A stretch of DNA of 64,000 bases. Source: Himantopus leucocephalus. Its lineage: Eukaryota > Chordata > Aves > Charadriiformes > Recurvirostridae. How positions within the stretch are numbered: position 1 is the stretch's first letter; every line of letters starts with the position of its first letter. The DNA is taken from NCBI GenBank assembly GCA_003993805.1, contig RSEF01000004.1, positions 13,418,697-13,482,696 of the forward strand, read 5' to 3'. Position numbers and translations under genes: made by a program. The notes below the pieces were generated by a model, which did no database searches, had not been told where the DNA came from, and saw only the letters and a program-made list of their open reading frames with translations. This document shows, in pieces, positions 10,899-21,458 of the stretch.

Positions 10899-13656
10899 TA
10901 ACAGAATTACATCAAAGGCAAGTTTAAATATGGGATCCGGTGACTTAGCTGACTTGAGCTGGCTCTGGTGCAGAGGTGGTCTCCTCTGCTAGCCTGGGCA
11001 TTCCCCAAAATCTCCTGTAACCCGAGGGCCACGTCCTACCGCGGATCGCCTCGCTCTGTGTTCCTGTGTCTGTTGGTGCCTGCTTCGCAGAGCTCTCTAT
11101 ACATTGTCACGTCTTACCGTCGGCTTCTCAGCAGCCCGAGCAGCCGCGGGCGCTGCCTTTGCTGCCCAGCCGGGGCCACGCAGGCTCAGTGCGGCAGGGT
11201 GATGCTCGGGGCACCGGGGCTGGACCTCTCTGTGGTGCCGGGCACAGCATCGGGGCGGCATCTGAGCCTCCTCCCTTCCTGCAGGTGATCCGATCTGTCT
11301 CGGCAAACTGTCGGGGTGAATCTCCTGCCTGTCTCTTCCCCCAGTCCTTCCATCCCTGCGATGCCGAGACTCTTGTCCCTCCCCAGGACACAGCCCACCG
11401 ATCTGGCTTGTTGGTGACACTCGTCTGCTGGCTCATCTTCGCTCTTCCTGACTCCAAAACTTTCACTCGCTGCCTGATAAAAGGCTGCCTTCCTGGATCC
11501 GTGTTAACACGCCTTGAAAGCCAAGTCTATTCCCACCAAAGCCTGGCACTGGCTCCGAGTCTTTTTGCCAGCTGGAAGCAGAAATACCGGCATCCTTTGG
11601 TTAAAGACAACAAACCAAACAGGATTTGTAGTTTGGCTTCCAAGCAGGGAAGCATTTTGGGAAGATAGTTATAAATAAGTGGTTTAACATCTCCTGCCAG
11701 CAGACATCACAGAGAAGATAATGTTCTTTTTTTTTTTTTTTTAAATCTGTCAGCGGCTCAAATTGGGATGTTTTCGTCCCAGCTAACATGAGGCTGTGAT
11801 GGGGGCTTCTTCTAAGGGCGCGCTGGGCCAGTGCTAACCTCACATCAGTTACTGGGGTTTACTACCTGCTGTGATAGTATCTAAGGGTTACATTTTTATA
11901 ATTGGTCCTGTGTAGGAACAGATCTGTACGTGGCCATTGATAGTCTAATCCACAGTTGTGCACAGAGTGGGCACTTCGTTTGGCTGTGAACCTCAGTACT
12001 CTCATATTTCTTTTCTTTCGGCAAAGCCCAAAGCCTCCTTGTCTTGATGAGAGTCTCCTGGGCAGGAATTAGAAATCTTTGAGGGTGATAAAAATGATCT
12101 GTTCAGTCTGCACTCCTGTTTTGTACCGTGCATCACCTGGGACGCACACAGCGCAGTCCAAGCCTGCAGTTGCATTGCTCCTGAAAATGTCAGAGGGACA
12201 TTTTGGCGCTGGCAGCTTGCCTCTTCCTCCTCGGGAACAGCGCATGGGCACAAGCAGTGCGGCTTTTGGGAGCTCCGCACCCCAGGGAGGCAGGGGACAG
12301 TTCGGCTGAGGTCCCGCAAGCAGGCAGGGGAGGCAGCGCATGGTGGCTGCAAGTGCTGTGTTACTGCTGCGACATTTCTGTGGGGTGACATGAGAGGGAT
12401 GGGGGAGAAGTGGTCCCTCGGTGCCACCCGTTCTTCTAAAGGGCTGATGGAGTTACCCCCATACAATGTCTTGAAAGCTTCTTGGATATCACCAAGCAGG
12501 AATGTAGCACCCGAGACAGAGCATCCCAGTTCTCCTCCATGCACAGAGCTCAACATAAGCAAAGCTGGCTTCACCCACCCCCCCGCCCGCCCAGATTTGA
12601 CAGACAAGTGCTGTGGCCAACACAGCTCACCCCTGTCCTGATCCCCGCCACCTTGGTGGCACTGGCAGGGTCCTAGTTTGTTTGCTGTAGGACATCCGCT
12701 GTGCAAGCAGACCCCGTGCTTGCTGTTCCCAGACCCAAGCCGTGCACACAAACAAGGTCACGACCAGCCTGTTTCTGCAAGCCTATCCTATGGTGCATTC
12801 ATTTCTCATTGGCTGCCTTCTGTCCCTATCTTGGATTCCTTTCAGCCATCCCTTGGGGAAGGTTATAGGAATATCGAGGAAAGAGTTTCTCTTGCTCCAG
12901 ATCACCTCGCGTGGGGAGACTCTCTGTTCTGCTAAGAACCTCTCTGAGACCTTCAGAAACCTGGAGCTGTTGCCTCTCCCAAAGGGTGCTGTAGACACAG
13001 TGCTCTTTGCAGTCACTGGAGGAACAGAGCAGTTAATCACACACTGCTGTTAAAGGAAGGATCACAGTGAAAGGCAAATGGCTATTGAGGACAGGTGCCA
13101 GACTCCCCCAGCTTGCCAGGGCAAGCCATGAGCAGGAGAGGACCAGTCAGCTCCCCATGGGCTCCCTTTGGGAACAGTTTGGCAGGGACATGCTAGTGTC
13201 CCCCTTCCACATGCTTGGTCCTGTGGGTGGTGGAGAGCCGGCGTGGGGCCATGGGACTGGACCAACACAGCATGCAGTGTCATGCCAGCCCTGGCTCCGG
13301 GCCCTCTTCCCCAAATTGTATGCCTCTCTCGGGCCGCACTTTAACCCACCTGATCAAATATCTGTGGATTTTACAGACTGGAGAGAAACAACATTTCCCT
13401 GGCTCCTTGGTGGCTGTTGGGGGTGGGGAGGGCTCAGCCAGGGAGAGGCACATTCATGGAAACATAAATGCTCTATTAATGTCAAAATAGGGAGAAAAAA
13501 AACCCCAAACAATTCACCAATCCTCTCTCCAAATCAAGCTAAACTACTCCTGAAGGCACTTTTGGCGAGAGGCCACAGCACAGATGAAGTTGATGGCTTC
13601 CAGGTATAAATATTCGCTGTTTGACCTCGTTATTGTTCAGTCAGCCAAAGGTTTTT

Positions 13657-13693
13657 ACATATATATATGCGTGTATGTGTGTGTATATTTATG
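13657..13693. repeat. Short (TA)n/(TG)n microsatellite
   Basis: An imperfect alternating purine-pyrimidine run reads roughly ACATATATATATG followed by CGTGTATGTGTGTGTATAT. It is an ordinary dinucleotide microsatellite of about 37 bp, with no gene attached. Confidence 0.75.
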
Positions 13694-15796
13694 CTCACAA
13701 ACTCTTTATATCTAAAAGTCAAACCTCTTTCTCTTTGAAAGAGAAAATGGCCCCTTTCAATTATTTTACTTCCCTCTCATTCTCTTTGCTAAATCATCTG
13801 GAAGGAGGTGCGTCCCTCTCCGCTGATCCTCAGATGGCTTTGGGAGGCACAGGGAACAAAGGGAGCAAGGGAGAAGAGCGTCTCTCCGCACTGGGGTCTC
13901 AGTGCAGGCTTGCTGCCTGGACCAAGGTCACTGCTGGCAGCGCTGCCCAGCACCTTTCAGCAAAACATAGTCCTGGATGTCACAGCTTTTCCAACACAGC
14001 CCTTGTCCTGCCCCGGACACTAGGATGTTCCCAGGAAGGCAGCGTGGCTTTTCAACAGCTGAATGCCGTAAGCAATTAGTCCTCACCCCATAGCACAGCC
14101 AGGGGCCGTGGAGCTGAGCATTGCAAAGGGGTATGAGGTCTTCACCCTGAGCCTGCTTCAGGAGGGAGCACAAAACCTGGTGGGACCCATTCCAGCTGTC
14201 CCCAGCCAGAGGAACACCGCAGGTAAGGGCTCTTGGCGTGGGCTCTTCTGCAAAGGAAAGTGCTGGCGCTTGGCCACTGCTTGCTGCTCCCCCAGGTGGG
14301 GTGTGCTGATACGTGACTATGTGCTAATTGTGGGAAGGGTCAGCAAAAGCATAGGCCTCTGCTGCCACTGTGTCCCAGAGCCGCACCTGATCTCACCTCA
14401 GCACAAGCAGGACCAGACAGATGCTGGGCAGCCCATGAGTGGTGGGGCCACAGTAGGTGAGCGGTGTGCAGCTTCTAGCAATGGTACCCAGCGTCAGCTC
14501 CTTTAATGTCACCCCTTCATCTCCCTCTGTCTTAGGAGAAACGTTTAGGCAGTGATCTTGCAACGGCACTCATAGCTCCTATATTCTCTGCTCTGCTGCT
14601 GGAGAAAGGTTCTTGCAGTCAGCAGCGATCGCCACCTGTGCCTTGTGGTGTCCCAGCCATGGGAATGAAGGATGTCGCCATCCCTAAGCAAACAAGGCCA
14701 GTTCTCTTTCTGGGTCTATGCCTGCCTCCCACCACAGGAATCTGTGCTGCTTTAAACATCAGAGAGCCTTGGACTTGGATTAGTCCTAACATTTGACCTA
14801 TCATCCTCCACCACGAGTGGGGTTATGCTGGTTTTTGCTCATGAAGCTCTAGGACAAAATATGATGTGCTAACTGGTCTTTCCTATTCCGCACTGTCCCA
14901 GTCCCCACCAGTGCAGATCTCTTTTGTACACAGCTTTAATGATCCCATCTGCCTAGAGAGGGAAGCCTGGTCCCAGGTTTGCTGGGTGAGCCAGGATGCT
15001 CCCACAGTCTTGGGAGCTCTTGGCTCTTCTCTTCACTGCTGCTTGAAGGTCCTGTCAACTTGATAAGTCCGTTGGCTCATGTTACACTGCTAGCAGCACT
15101 CTGTTTCCCCTGAAAAGTCTGTCGATTCCTCCTGTCTTTTTGCAGGGCGCCCATCAAACGTAATGGCAATCATACATTGAACAATTTGATTTTTGCAACC
15201 ACAAAAAAGTAGGGGCAGAGTTGGGAAACCTCAGTCATTGCCACATTGCCTTTGCCAGGCTGTATTTAGAGTTGAAGGGCTCCTCTTGGTTGTCTCAAGG
15301 GAGTTTCTCAGCCCATCAAATCTAGTCAGGTGGCCACAAGTATCCCTTCATCAACTAGATTTTCACTGTCAACTGACTTGGGGTAGCTGCAGGCGAACGT
15401 CCTCTCTGAAGGTCAGGGCACCCGCTGCTTCCTTAGCTGCAGCCCTGGTGCCCGGGTTAGGTAAAGTTGCATTAGCATCACGCTAGGGCAGAGCATCATG
15501 GGAAGGAGCACACCACAACAAATTGCCAGAGAATACACTCATTTTCACTGCCTCAGGTTCAGTCTGTGCCCCAGTATGTCTTCTGCTTTGTTTTCCATCT
15601 TGTGAGACTCTCTTTACTCCACTATGAGAAAGAATCTAGCCGGCAGCAGTTTAATGCATGACAATCCTGTTATTACAGCTGTAAATAATTAACAACTAGA
15701 AAAAAATGCATTTTTTTAATTTTTTGTTGACTTTATTTTCTCTATTGACTAGCTGGTAGCCACTTTCTTAAGGGATTTCTCATGGAAACTGTGACC

Positions 15797-16235
15797 TTTC
15801 TTCTCTCTATTTCTCTCTTTCTTTCTCTTTCTCAGATTTGTGTTTCAAATGCTTTTTGGTGCAATGTTCAATGCCTGTTTGTATTTTTGAATCGTATTTT
15901 TCAACCTTTGCCGGAAAAAAAAAAAAATTGCCCATTCTAATTGGCAGGATTTTGAGTCCTGCAATCTTTTTCAGCTTTTAGCTTTTTCAATAAGTTCAAG
16001 CAACGGAAAAATGTCTCAAAAAATTACAGTGAAGTTCTGAAGAGAGATTAGAAAACATCAGAAACAAGAACCATATGAATAAGATCAGTAAGCTGAGTGG
16101 AGGAGGAGGACTCTTCTAACCACCTACTAACCTCCTGATCTAACACACAAGGCGGGACTAGACCTCTTCACTGAATTAAATCACTCCGCTTTTCCACTCT
16201 ACCCACTCTCTCGAACTCCGATCAAAACAAATAAA
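15797..16235 (+). other. Strong acceptor-like signal followed by AATAAA
   Basis: A nearly uninterrupted pyrimidine tract of about 37 bp (15797-15833) ends in CAG at 15835, as good a 3' splice site as the verified ones in this window. It lies inside an AT-rich block. A canonical AATAAA follows at 16230-16235 (and another AATAAA near 16417). Together they could form a terminal exon of about 420 bp of a non-coding or alternative transcript. There is no protein-like open frame. The tract also looks like a (CTTT/CTCT)n simple repeat, which could produce the acceptor resemblance by chance. Confidence 0.25.
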
Positions 16236-19200
16236 AATTCATATTTTAAAAAAAAATCTGTGTCATTGTTTTTTCTATGGTCTGTTTCTCAAAACCAAAA
16301 TAATGTTGACATACAAAGGGATGGGGAGCCTGGGGAGCCAGTCCTCCGGGCTTCAGGCTACCTGCACACCTGGGGAGTTTGTCCCAGTGATGGGCAGACA
16401 AGCTACCCATGAAAAAATAAATGTTCCAGGGGAAAATAGAAGAGCTTGAAAATATTCCGTGGTTCCTATTGTGTCGTGTTTAAAATACTTTCCCTTCCAA
16501 TGGCAGAGGAGTGGAGGGCACAAGGTATGTTCAAGGCAGATTGGCTGGGGAGTTTGGGAGCCAACTCAAAGACAGGATGGTGGTGGTGTGATGGGTGGGC
16601 AAGAAGGAGACCCTGACGCGTGCTCTTTCCCCACAGTGTGTTGCCAATGGTTAGACTTTGCTTTTCCAGAAGAGCTCTCTGGCATTTCTCTATGTACAAG
16701 ATGAATTGAGCCTTCTGCTGCTCTAAGGGCAACCAGAAGAGGCAGTAGCCAGGACGCTGGTTTATCCAACCCACCACATACACTTCTCCAGCTGAATCAT
16801 GCCTTAAAGAGACCTTGGTGGGGAGAAGGACATGGAGGCCCTTAGCCCTTAGTCTTTGGCTGTGTGGTAAATTGAATGCGTGCCAAGGAAAGGTTGTGGG
16901 CAGTTCAACCCACCCTGCTGTGCCATTCGACTGTTACAACAACCTCCACTGTCACTTTGGTCCACCCAAACAGCTTCCAGGCATGATGGGATTTACCATG
17001 GTCCAGGGACCTTTGCTGCAGGGAGTTTTGATTGTGGCTACCCTGTTTTTGGAGACTTAATAGCACACAGCTGGCCTTGCCACATCACTCGGACATTATG
17101 ACATGTGCCGAGGTGACTGTGTGGTCTGGTGGCAAGGAAGTTCAAGGTGTAGGGGCTTCATTTGGGCACTTCATTGCATCTCCTTGGAGGCATGAGAAGT
17201 TCTATTTAGCAACTAATAGAAAGAAGGATTTTTTCTCACTTGGTAGGAAGATCTGAAGTGGAGTAAAACTCTTCAAATGCAAAAGCAGAAGAAAAATCAC
17301 CTGCAAGAAATGCTGAAGTCCTTCCAATTGCACTGTTTGAAATATCCTGTGTTCCCTTGTGATTTATTTTCCTGTATTTTTGGCTAGTTTTGAGTTAAAA
17401 ATATTGATGATTTACCCAAATCCCACATATTCAATGAGGACTTTTTCCCTCCTCAGTTACCACTGGGAAATAGCAGGAGAAGCAAATAGCTCCAGTGACG
17501 TCGTCGGTTGTTTTCCACGCCTGAAGAAGGAACGAAATGCCCTACCCCCTTCCCTGGATTCCCTGTGCACCATCTGGATGCTGCATCAGGGACTTGCTGG
17601 CGGGACAATATCTCCAAACATATTGCAACCTTGAACAAAAAAGTTACGCATTTGAATTTGCTGCATTCAGCTGAATCCTCCTTCTTGCTCAGAGATACGG
17701 ATGACAGAAGAGGCTTGGGAGCGCCGGGGCTCACAGCTGCTGTGGCAGATGGATAGTTACCACGGGTCTTAGCAGTACAGGCTGCATACTTATGTCTTCC
17801 CGAGGAAGGAGCATAGCTTGTGACCTCGGCAAGAGCAGGCAAGGAAGGAGCCCACCACTGTTTTAAACCATAAAAGCTGGAACCTGAGTTTTTTACCCCT
17901 TTCCCCGCCACCCCCNGTCCTTCCTCAATCAAAACCGCGCAGGGTTGGGCCCAGCCTGAAAAGATCTTCCTGACTCAGAAGACAAAAATAAACAGCGATG
18001 TGAAAAGCTTCCCTGCATTATCACTTCTCTATTTGAACCTGGAACAAGGGCCCTGAAGAGGAACAGAGTGTAATTGCAGTGTCCACAGAAAAGAAATACT
18101 AATGAAAACAGGCAGAGCCAGGAGATTTGGCGGAGAAGCAGCATAGCTGAGCAAGTATTTATTACCCCAGCACTTAGTGCTCAGGCTGACAGGTGTCTTA
18201 GGAATGCAATAGCTGCGTTTTATTATTAGGTGCTTATACTACAGCAGTGCTCGGCGTGGGGTGAACCATTGACGTGTGACTCCTGAGGTGCCAGATGTTG
18301 GGGAGCAGATAAATGTGTCCCATATGCCAGGCTGTAACGTGGCTGGTGGGGACATCTGAGCCCCACAGCCCCATGAAGGAAAGGGTCCCCTGGGGTGTAC
18401 TGGTCATCTTCTGCCTTCAAAGGTCTGTTTGGCTGTTCCAAAACCTCTTCTGCGACCCACCTCCTCATGAGGTGGAGTGAGTGCCCCAAAGCCAGCTCTA
18501 AGTGAGCCTTCGTCCATTTGGGTGGTATGATCAGAAACCCCAGCATCAAGGTAGGGTTCCTTCTGAGGAAGGAACTCTCTTTGGTTCCTTCACCATGTAG
18601 GTCCAATGCTGCATGACTCCTGTTCGTGGGGCTCTTTCCAGGACCATCGCTGTGCTGGCTGCCTTGTAAGCAAACAGTGCTTTCTTCTGCAAAGCGCAAT
18701 TCCTCCTGACCAAACCCATCCATCAGCGGCTTGTCAGCAGGAACATGGTTGCAGACTTTGCGGTCACCTCACTCCACGGAGAACACCCTCGCTTGGCAGA
18801 TTTGTGGCTCACTGGGATTCATTCTCCCTTATGCTTTCACGCGTGTGCAGGCTGCGGGCTGCAGGGGCCTCGCGGGGGATCCCGGGCTTCACCACCACAA
18901 GCACACACTCACTGCAATCGGAGGTGGGAAAAAGTGGTTGTGACTTTCCTCCTGCCCCCACCGCCTTCCCCTTTTCACACCTGGCGGACGGGTGATGTGT
19001 TAACAGCAGCCAGAGCAGTAAGAGGGGCTGCTTCCCAGCACGGACGTGCTCAGCTCCTTCTGCAGATCCTCAGTGTCCTTCACGGGGATGAAGTCCTCTT
19101 CTTCTCCACCCCTAAGCAGGCAGCAAGTGGTGGGCTGTGGAGGGGACTGGGTGATGTGCCTGGAGCGGTGGGTGTGGGTGTCAACCACAGCAAAGCTCCT

Positions 19201-19754
19201 TCACCCCACAGCAGCAGGGAATGCCTCCCGGAGACCCCTGGTCAGGGGAAGCAGGAGAAGGAGCCTGCTCCAGCCCTGCTCTGACCCCAGGGCAGGGGAG
19301 ACATCTCCGGTGCGGGAACTGCAGGGCTCCTTGGCTCTTATTCTTGGACAACCCTGCAGTGGTTGTCTACCCTGCGTACTGCCGTGGTCCCTGCTCCGGG
19401 GCAGGAGTACCGCAGGTGGGATTCAGATCTCCCCCTACACTGAACCCCGGCTACGATGGGTGTTTTGCAGTGAGGGGTGTGGAAGACACAGCCGTAGGGC
19501 ACTCGTGTGGTCAGGGGAGTCAGCCAGCCCGGGGACGGCAGGGACCCTGGGCTGAACAGGGCTGCGCCACCCCCATCCCCATGGCCACCCCACGGCTAGC
19601 AGAGAGAAAATGTCTCCAAAAACAGCACCGGGTGATTTTATCCAGAAGGGGAGGGGTGTAGGAGCTAGCTGAGCATTAGGCACTTTATAAAAGCACTTTG
19701 GGATCCCTGATAAATAGCAATCTAGGAATTGACGGAGTGCTTTCAGCAGAGGCA

Positions 19755-19900
19755 GTATTGTGGCCGTGATAGTCTAAGGACATAAGTGAGGCAAGGCTGG
19801 TAGGAAAAAGCAATATTTTTTTATTACACAGATAGATAGCACAGCTGGGGAAAAAAAGCCAAGCTTTCAGGCCTACAAACTCTCCTTCAGATGTGGTGCC
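19755..19900 (+). repeat. Ancient amniote dispersed repeat remnant
   Basis: The segment opens with GGCCGTGATAGTCTAAGG. It continues through a T-rich centre (GCAATATTTTTTTATTACAC) to CCAAGCTTTCAGGCCTAC and CTCCTTCAG. This series matches, in order, a repeat I know from turtle, crocodile and bird genomes (TAGCCGTGTTAGTCT, then AATATCTTTTATTGG, then CAAGCTTTCGAGC and CTTCTTCAGG). The family name is not recalled with certainty. It is degenerate and codes for nothing. Confidence 0.55.
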
Positions 19901-20630
19901 GTAAACTTCAGACTTAGGGCTGGGAAGGACCGGTCTGGGCTAGCTTCGTTAACGAGGCAAGAAAATAAAGGCTCCCAGCTCCTATGCAGGGTGGCAAGTT
20001 GCTTATATAAAGGGAAAAGTACTTCTTGGGCTTTTGTGAAGAATGGGCAAGAACAGGAGACAGAATAGGAGACAAAATACCATCACTGAGTTTATTCAGA
20101 GAAAGAAAGAAAAGCATGCAGCGATCTGGATAAAAAAAATAAAAAGCACATGCATATAATACAGACAGAAACCTTCTCTAAAGTCAATGCACATTTTTTC
20201 AGCGCATGCAGGTTTTACACTTGCTCAAGAAGTCTGGGAGCAGTAAGTCTCCAGTCTGACCCCAGCATAGCTATACATCAGCCCAGACCTGCGCTGGAAG
20301 TGACCATAACTCATCAGCCCATCCCCCTGTATTTGAGGAAAGCTGTTTAGGCTCCTCTTACAATTCCTCTTTGCTTTTGTGAATCTCTAAGCATCTGTGC
20401 CAGACTGTAATCCCCAGTTTGACTATAAAGCTGGCCTTTTCCTTCATGCTGCCTTATTACACTCAGCTTAAATTATGAGGGGTAGCGAGACAGGGTTGAT
20501 AAGGGGGATTTATTATGCTTGAATGACCATCTATAGCAACTCATTGCTGAGTGACTCCCTCTCCCTCCTCTGGAGAACAGCTGCTGCCAGAATACTCTCG
20601 TTTTCAAGTGTGAACCCTCAATCAACTAGG
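19901..20630. other. Intergenic spacer, no gene seen
   Basis: The stretch is mixed AT-rich DNA without a recognisable gene. The part at about 20390-20560 is non-repetitive and rich in short conserved-looking motifs, including a TGCTGAGTGA AP-1/Maf-like site near 20547. It directly precedes the TATA/CCAAT group. Confidence 0.5.
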
Positions 20631-20726
20631 ATTGGAGGATCTCACTCACATCCTCATTGGGAGGAGGGGATTGGGTTCATCTGATCCTGATTATAAAAGG
20701 AAGCATCTGTAAGGGCTTGAGAGGGC
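20631..20726 (+). promoter_or_regulatory. TATA/inverted-CCAAT promoter-like group
   Basis: Three inverted CCAAT boxes (ATTGG at 20631-20635, 20656-20660 and 20670-20674) precede a consensus TATA box, TATAAAAGG, at 20692-20700. Spacing is that of a classical RNA polymerase II core promoter and predicts a start near 20720-20726. A consensus-like splice donor, AAG|GTGAGC, follows at 20945/20946. The downstream open frames resemble no known protein. If the promoter is real, the product is probably non-coding or an unrecognised first exon. Chance occurrence cannot be excluded by reading alone. Confidence 0.35.
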
Positions 20727-21331
20727 CCTAGGCCCAGAGGAGATGTGAGGGTTGATCTGCAGGTGATCCTGGGCAGGGGAAGCTGTGAGGTGGGAGTCTG
20801 TCTGTCATCACGTGGTGGTGTTGTTGTGACGCCCTATGTAAGGGGCAGAGCTGTGCAGAGTGCCTTACCTTGGGGGAAGTTATCCTTCAGGTGCTGGGGG
20901 CAAGGAGCCCTGGCTGCATCATGTGATGGCCATGGGTACCTCAAGGTGAGCTCAAGCTCCATTTCACCCCAAGGCAGTGACTCCTCTCGCTCTTTGGGTT
21001 TCTGTGAAGACAGCATTAATGCAAAGCAGCTTCCTGGGAGCATGCTGGGAGTCAGCATCCCCACTGGGAGCACTAGTGGCTGTCTGCTGGGATGTGCAGG
21101 CAACTGTGCCACCTCCTAGGGTGGAAATCAAGACCAACTTGTAACCAGGCAGAGCTAGTCTACATCTGTAGCCCTGCAGGGGTACTGGGAGGAGGTTAGC
21201 CTTTTTAGTGTGTTTTTAAAAAACTTATTGCTGGGGGGGTGGGTGACATTTTCCTTCCTTTGCTAAGTTTAGAATGTAATTGTTATGCTACTTGTTTGGG
21301 CTTTTTGCAGTCCTGCTGTCTGGGATCTCAT

Positions 21332-21458
21332 TTGCGTAATTTTGTTGGGTCCTGGCTAATAATGACGTCATGTAAAAACAACCCATTCTGCTGGACCGAG
21401 AGTGGGCTTTGTTGCCATGGTAACCTTTGATTCGGAGACTTGCAGGAAGGAGACAGGT
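21332..21458 (+). promoter_or_regulatory. C/EBP-like, CRE and RFX X-box cluster with splice donor
   Basis: Four well-formed elements lie within about 125 bp. TTGCGTAA at 21332-21339 is a C/EBP or PAR-bZIP type site. TGACGTCA at 21363-21370 is the perfect palindromic cAMP response element. GTTGCCATGGTAAC at 21411-21424 is a perfect RFX X-box palindrome. GACAG|GTAAGTG at 21456/21457 is a full-consensus 5' splice site. X-boxes of ciliary and neuronal RFX targets usually lie close to transcription starts, so a short first exon ending at 21456 is a reasonable reading. No protein-like frame is seen, and the transcript and its target exon are unknown. Confidence 0.45.

Larger units (their letters stand above)
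10900..19754. other. Intergenic DNA between GABRA3 and GABRG4 (first part)
   Basis: No protein-coding gene is recognisable. Open frames of up to 249 codons (12002-12751, minus strand) have no hydrophobic pattern, motif or splice context that suggests a protein. A weak CpG cluster lies at 11040-11260. A TATAAATA occurs at 13605-13612, shortly before a (TA/TG) microsatellite. An AT-rich block at about 15640-16260 carries a strong acceptor-like signal, listed separately. A single N at 17916 sits at the end of a C run. No transposon was recognised in this part. Confidence 0.6.

Noticed and set aside
12002..12751. A 249-codon open frame on the minus strand
   Set aside because: There is no recognisable motif, no hydrophobic pattern and no promoter or splice context, and overlapping frames exist on the other strand.
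19914..19945. GCTGGGAAGGACC resembling an antisense CR1 3' end
   Set aside because: Only about 13 bases match and no octamer repeats or coding tail are present.
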